DNA of 48,455 bases from Chromera velia (taxonomy: Eukaryota > Sar > Chromeraceae): the NCBI GenBank assembly GCA_018398765.1, contig JAHBMJ010004696.1, positions 5,001 to 53,455 of the forward strand, read 5' to 3'. Position numbers and translations under genes: made by a program. The notes under the pieces are model-generated. The model did no database searches. It saw only the letters and a list, made by a program, of their open reading frames with translations, and was not told where the DNA came from. Positions 44,520 through 48,455 of this stretch are shown here, piece by piece. Each line of letters starts with the position of its first letter. Positions within the stretch are counted from its first letter, which is position 1.

Positions 44520-46406
44520 CAGGGAGGGGGCTTGACTGGCGAGACGAATGAGTCAGAGGCATCGGATGCAGATTCGGACGCCTCCCCTGCAGCCGCCGCT
44601 GCGGGGCATTTATCAAAGTCAGTTTTTTCTTTTCCGGTTTCCTATGGTTTCTCTTTTGACGGTTTTGCGTGTTTGCTTGATTTGGGTGTAAGTGGTACTA
44701 CGTGCACTCGTGGCTGGCTGAACAAGCATGCTGAAGAGTTAGGGTTGCAGTGGACTGAGACTGATTTGCCGAACCCTCTTTCAGTTGTGACTGCTTGTCG
44801 AACGAAAGTGAGGATGCGGCACCGTGCCACCATTCCTTGCAAACTAAATGGGCGGCCCGCTGTGTTGAAACCCTCCATCATGGAAACAGAAGCAGTCACC
44901 CTCCCACTCATCGGCAATCAGCGTCTCATCAAACTAGGCACGCAATTTGATTATCAGACTGGATCCCTGGAACTCCCCTCCACCGTTATCAATTTTCTCC
45001 GTGCAGAAAATGACCTGTTTTTTCTGCCTTTGGAGATAGACAGGACTTCCCCGCCCGAGTCCCCACCCGTTTCGAATTCCCATTCCGTGTCTTCAGAGGC
45101 CGTTGCGGTAGGTCCTGCATTGCCTGTGTCCCCTCCGTTGTCTCCTTCTCCTGTTGTCCTTGCAAATGGGCATCTCCCCGCTCGTTTGAAGGCAGCCAAA
45201 CAGAGAAAGCACCAACGAGGAAATCGCACCCAGTCTCATGTTGTGCAAGCCCATTCGGGAGAATCTGTTGTCTCTCCCCCCGTTTCTTCATCTTATGACA
45301 GTTCTCCAGCCTCCGCTCAGCAGCCCCAATCTTCTTCCTCACAGGACCCCCCTCCCATCTCAATAAAAGCCACTGTTGATGAACTCATCCGCGCACATTA
45401 CGAATGGTTAGGACACGCCGGCATCGAGGCCGCTTGGCGTTCCCTCCGTGCGTCTCTTTCTGACCTCCTTCCCGGTTGTAGCAGCATTTCCCGCCGTGCC
45501 GTTCAACGCGCCCTGCTCCCATGCATCCGAGGGGGTACGTGTGCGCATGTGAAGCCGAGGCATGAGGGGGACGGCACCCGGGGGTCTTTGAAGGTCGATC
45601 GCCCCGGGCAGCGAGTGTGTTGTAACCTGGTGATGGGGTTGAAGGGGGGGTACTCGTTGCACATCCAAGATCAGCATGATGATTGGCTCGCCCAAGAGGT
45701 AGTCGAAACAAAAGACTCCGCCACAATCCGTGCCGCCTATGATTGTTGGTCCCGCAGTCTGGAGGGTGACCTCACTCCTGAGGTGATGACCGATCACGAA
45801 CCCGAATTTCAAGGCGACTGGTGTGAGTGGTTGGCTGAGCGGGAAGCCACAAACCCTTTAACCCCTGTGGGCAGCCACCACTCTCTCAGCAAAACAGAGC
45901 GTTCCCATCGTGAGTGGCTCACGATCTTGCAGGGCATTTTGAGAGATCGTGGTCTTGACGATTCGCATTAGAAGGAGTTTGCTTCTCTTGCGACAGCCAA
46001 ATACAATCGTCAGCCTCGAGGGTCCTCTCATAAGAGCCCCTTTGAGCGACGCTGGGGTGCCCAGCCACCCAGTCCTCCCATCGACGCCCTGCATGACCTT
46101 CTTCAGACTTCCCGTCGTCCCTCTGCCGAGACGTCTCCCTTTCCCATTGGCTCGTCTGTTTTGTATCATCACCCCGATCACCCCCGCGCCAAACTTGCCC
46201 CCTTGTACACTCCTGCGACTGTGCTGCAGCGCATTAGCAAGCATGTGTTCCACTTACGTCTCCCTTCAGGACGTCCCATCCTGTCATATCGCAGGTGCAT
46301 CCGTCCCAATGACAGCCCCAACCCCGACCCCGTCTATGTCGTTCCGTTACCGTTGGACTCCCCTCTCGAGCGACGCCGTGCGGACACATCCGTTGGGTCG
46401 CAGTAG
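44520..46406 (+). pseudogene. Copia protease and integrase, interrupted
   Basis: An aspartic-protease-like site CLLDLGVSGTT lies near 44670-44700 (usual core D-T/S-G, here D-L-G). The integrase zinc region is HYEWLGHAG...LPCIRGGTC (45390-45545). In the integrase core the first catalytic position is Asn (VCCNLVMG, AAC at 45624); the second Asp (MTDHEPEF) and the Glu (SKTERSHREWL) are present. TAG codons at 45969 and 46404 interrupt it; the second sits beside a CAG run. Confidence 0.75.
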
Positions 46407-48455
46407 GAGCAGCAGCAGCAGCAGTCTTCTGACTCGCCGTGTTCGTCTGCCCCGCATTCTTCCCCCAAGTTTGACATCACCGATTTTGGTAAAGATGAGC
46501 TTATTCTTTGGTGGGATGAGAATACAGGCCGCTGCTTCCTTGGTAGCGTCCGTGCTGTCGACCCTGAGGGTGAGGGACGGGTTGAGGTTCAGGCATGGGG
46601 GTCAAATGGCAAGCAGCCTCTTGCCAGCCGACGTATGCAGCCTGCATGGTGCCCTCTCAGGGGCCGCCCCAAACTTTTGTACGGTGCGCAGAAACCTTCT
46701 GGGTGTGGGCCCGAGCTTTGTTTTCTGGTGCTAGAAGAGGTAGTGGAGAGAAACATTGTCCTCTCTGCCGAGGGAACCCTCCCCTCCCACCTTTGTGACA
46801 CTTACCAAAGTGTTTTTCTGGCCAGCCCAGAAACTGTGTTCCCCACCGATCGGTTGTTTTTCGACTCCCTTGCCTCCTTAGCAGCTGCGGCTGCCATCTT
46901 CCCTCCTCCCCCCCACCCGACTCCCGTTACAGGTGCCTCTGTTGTGTACTTGTGGAACGAGGATGATGAGGTGGGGCCTGGTGTGTTCCAAGCTGCGACA
47001 ACTCACATTCCCCTCCCCCGCCGGGGGCTCACAGTAGAACAACTCGACGGGAGAGCCCAGTCCCGTGCCGCCGAGTTGCAGTCCTTTGCCGACAACGATG
47101 TATACAAGCGAGTCCCGATTGCCGAAGTAGACGTCGAGCACCGCCGCTCTGCAGTGCCCACGCATTTTGTTGACACCGAGAAGTGTGTTGAGGAAGGTGC
47201 TTGGACTTACAAGTCTAGAGTCGTTGCTGACGGCACTCCTTTCTTTGACCGCCGGGAAGGAGTCACTACGTCGTCCTGCGCTACCGCCTCCCAGTCTGCT
47301 ATACGCATTGCCCTTACCATGGCATTTGCCCATTCCGATTTTAACCCCCGTGAAATCGTTGTGGCCGATGTAAAAACAGCATATCTCACGGCTCTTCGTT
47401 CCGATTCCCTTTACGTCCATCCCCCAAAAGATCACCCCGACTATGGGCAGTTCCTATGGCTCCTCAACCGAGCGCTTTACGGACTCCGCAATTCTGGTAA
47501 TCTGTGGGACCGCTCTCGCAACAAGACGCTCGCAGTAGCAGGGTGGGTGCCTTCCTCTGTTCGAGGAATGTGGTGGAAATGGATGGGTAAGCCTGAGGCC
47601 CCCACTTCACGCCTCCTTGGGATTCTCCCCACTTTTGTTGACGACTTTGCCATCCTGCCCATTAGTCGATCTGCAGTTCAGCTCGCGCGCGAGATCGCAG
47701 CCAAAGGAGGTTACCAGATAAAGATCACCAAACCCAAGAACGGAACCCTCCGCTGGGCAGGGGTGGATTTCAATGTGTCACGAGACTCCGTACACATCCA
47801 CTAAACCGAATACCTCCTGTCTCTCCCCCTCCCTGAAGGTATGGGGGAGTCTGAGGATTCTTCCGCATCCGCTTCCTCTTCTGCTCCCGTTCCTTCTCCT
47901 GATTTATTCCCCCTCCCCCCATCGTCTCGCGAGCTTCCTTCCGAACCGCCTCGTCTCTTGACAGCCCAAGAAGGCAAAGCCTTTCGTGAACGGCTGGGGT
48001 GTCTTTCGTGGGTTGCACGAGATACTCGCCCTGACTTGTCCCAAGGGTGCAATCAACTGAGCCGTCATTCGTCCGCTCCCACTCAAGCCGACGCTGCTTA
48101 CCTCCTTTCCCTTCTCCGTTATGCCCGTCGCACCGCAACCTCCCGTATCCTCCATATCTCCCGCTCTGATGTCCCTCCCACATCGTCTCCCCTCTCCACT
48201 AAGTCATGGAGCGATGCCGCGTTGGGGTCTGCCACTAAGTCTGGGTGGCTCTTCACTTTGAAGTCTGCCATCCTGCACTGGCGGGCCTTTTCTCAGAAGC
48301 GAGTCGCCAGGTCTTCCACCCGAGCAGAACTCTATGCTGCTCATGACCTCGTTGATTTCTTAGAGTACCTCTTGCCTGTCCTGCGGTGCGTCTGAAAAGC
48401 GGGAGTCACAGCGGAAGTGGGGGTAGACTCAAATGACTTGCTGAAGCTGGTTTCT
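46407..48455 (+). pseudogene. Copia reverse transcriptase-RNase H, interrupted, partial
   Basis: A linker, then RT: RAAELQSFADNDVYK, VVADVKTAYLTALRSD, NRALYGLRNSGNLW and the catalytic FVDD box at 47634-47645. RNase H follows with WSDAALGSATKSGW and SSTRAELYAAHDL. TAA at 47802 and TGA at 48393 interrupt it. The frame is still open at the window end (VGVDSNDLLKLVS), so the true end and the 3' LTR lie outside. Confidence 0.8.

Larger units (their letters stand above)
43264..48455 (+). mobile_element. Copia (Ty1) retrotransposon, runs off the right edge
   Basis: Order primer site, gag, protease, integrase, reverse transcriptase, RNase H; integrase before RT marks Copia. From ATG 43341 to the window end, one reading frame is kept for about 1705 codons with no frameshift but with six stops: TAG 43671, 44517, 45969, 46404, TAA 47802, TGA 48393. 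It is a different family from the element at 14304, judged from sequence and length. Confidence 0.85.

Overview
The window is nuclear DNA of a protist, most plausibly a chromerid-type alveolate alga such as Chromera or Vitrella; that placement is inference. The signs are intron-dense eukaryotic genes, a strong TGCAG splice-acceptor preference, TGCATGCA motifs in a promoter, abundant microsatellites, AT-rich intergenic islands, Copia retrotransposons and one short assembly gap (N at 33449-33455). I saw no bacterial operon, CRISPR array or rRNA. All exon models were built by hand from splice signals, reading phase and known family motifs.

Layout: 1-1852 (-) is the 5' part of a POC1-like centriolar WD40 gene whose 3' end lies outside the window. 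2646-11687 (+) is an 18-exon gene for a large predicted secreted protein that I cannot assign to a family. 11.7-18.8 kb is an AT-rich mobile-element island: an element bounded by ATCGAT-rich inverted repeats (about 12263-17389) holds a dispersed coding repeat and a truncated Copia element (14304 to at least 16897). 18798-21502 (-) is a GDP-fucose-transporter-like gene of the SLC35/DMT superfamily. 22151-28555 (+) is a TPX2-like spindle-assembly gene. 30520-32379 (+) is an intronless MYND zinc-finger gene. 35431-37742 (-) is IST1, with its C-terminal MIM motif on a separate small last exon. 38257-42508 (+) is the RIO1 atypical kinase. From 43264 to the right edge is a second, longer Copia retrotransposon whose gag-pol stays in one frame but carries six nonsense codons.

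The host genes serve basic eukaryotic functions: centriole or basal body (POC1), spindle (TPX2), ESCRT-III (IST1), 40S ribosome maturation (RIO1) and Golgi nucleotide-sugar transport. They are not a pathway cluster. Six of the seven form three head-to-head pairs with 514-793 bp between start codons, suggesting bidirectional promoters.

The most interesting points are: a splice-donor preference for C at +3 (GTCAG/GTCGG); two Copia elements degraded mainly by in-frame TAG codons; a ~160 bp coding repeat present in two AT-rich islands on opposite strands; a pair of hairpins with a compensatory base-pair change; and the unassigned secreted protein.
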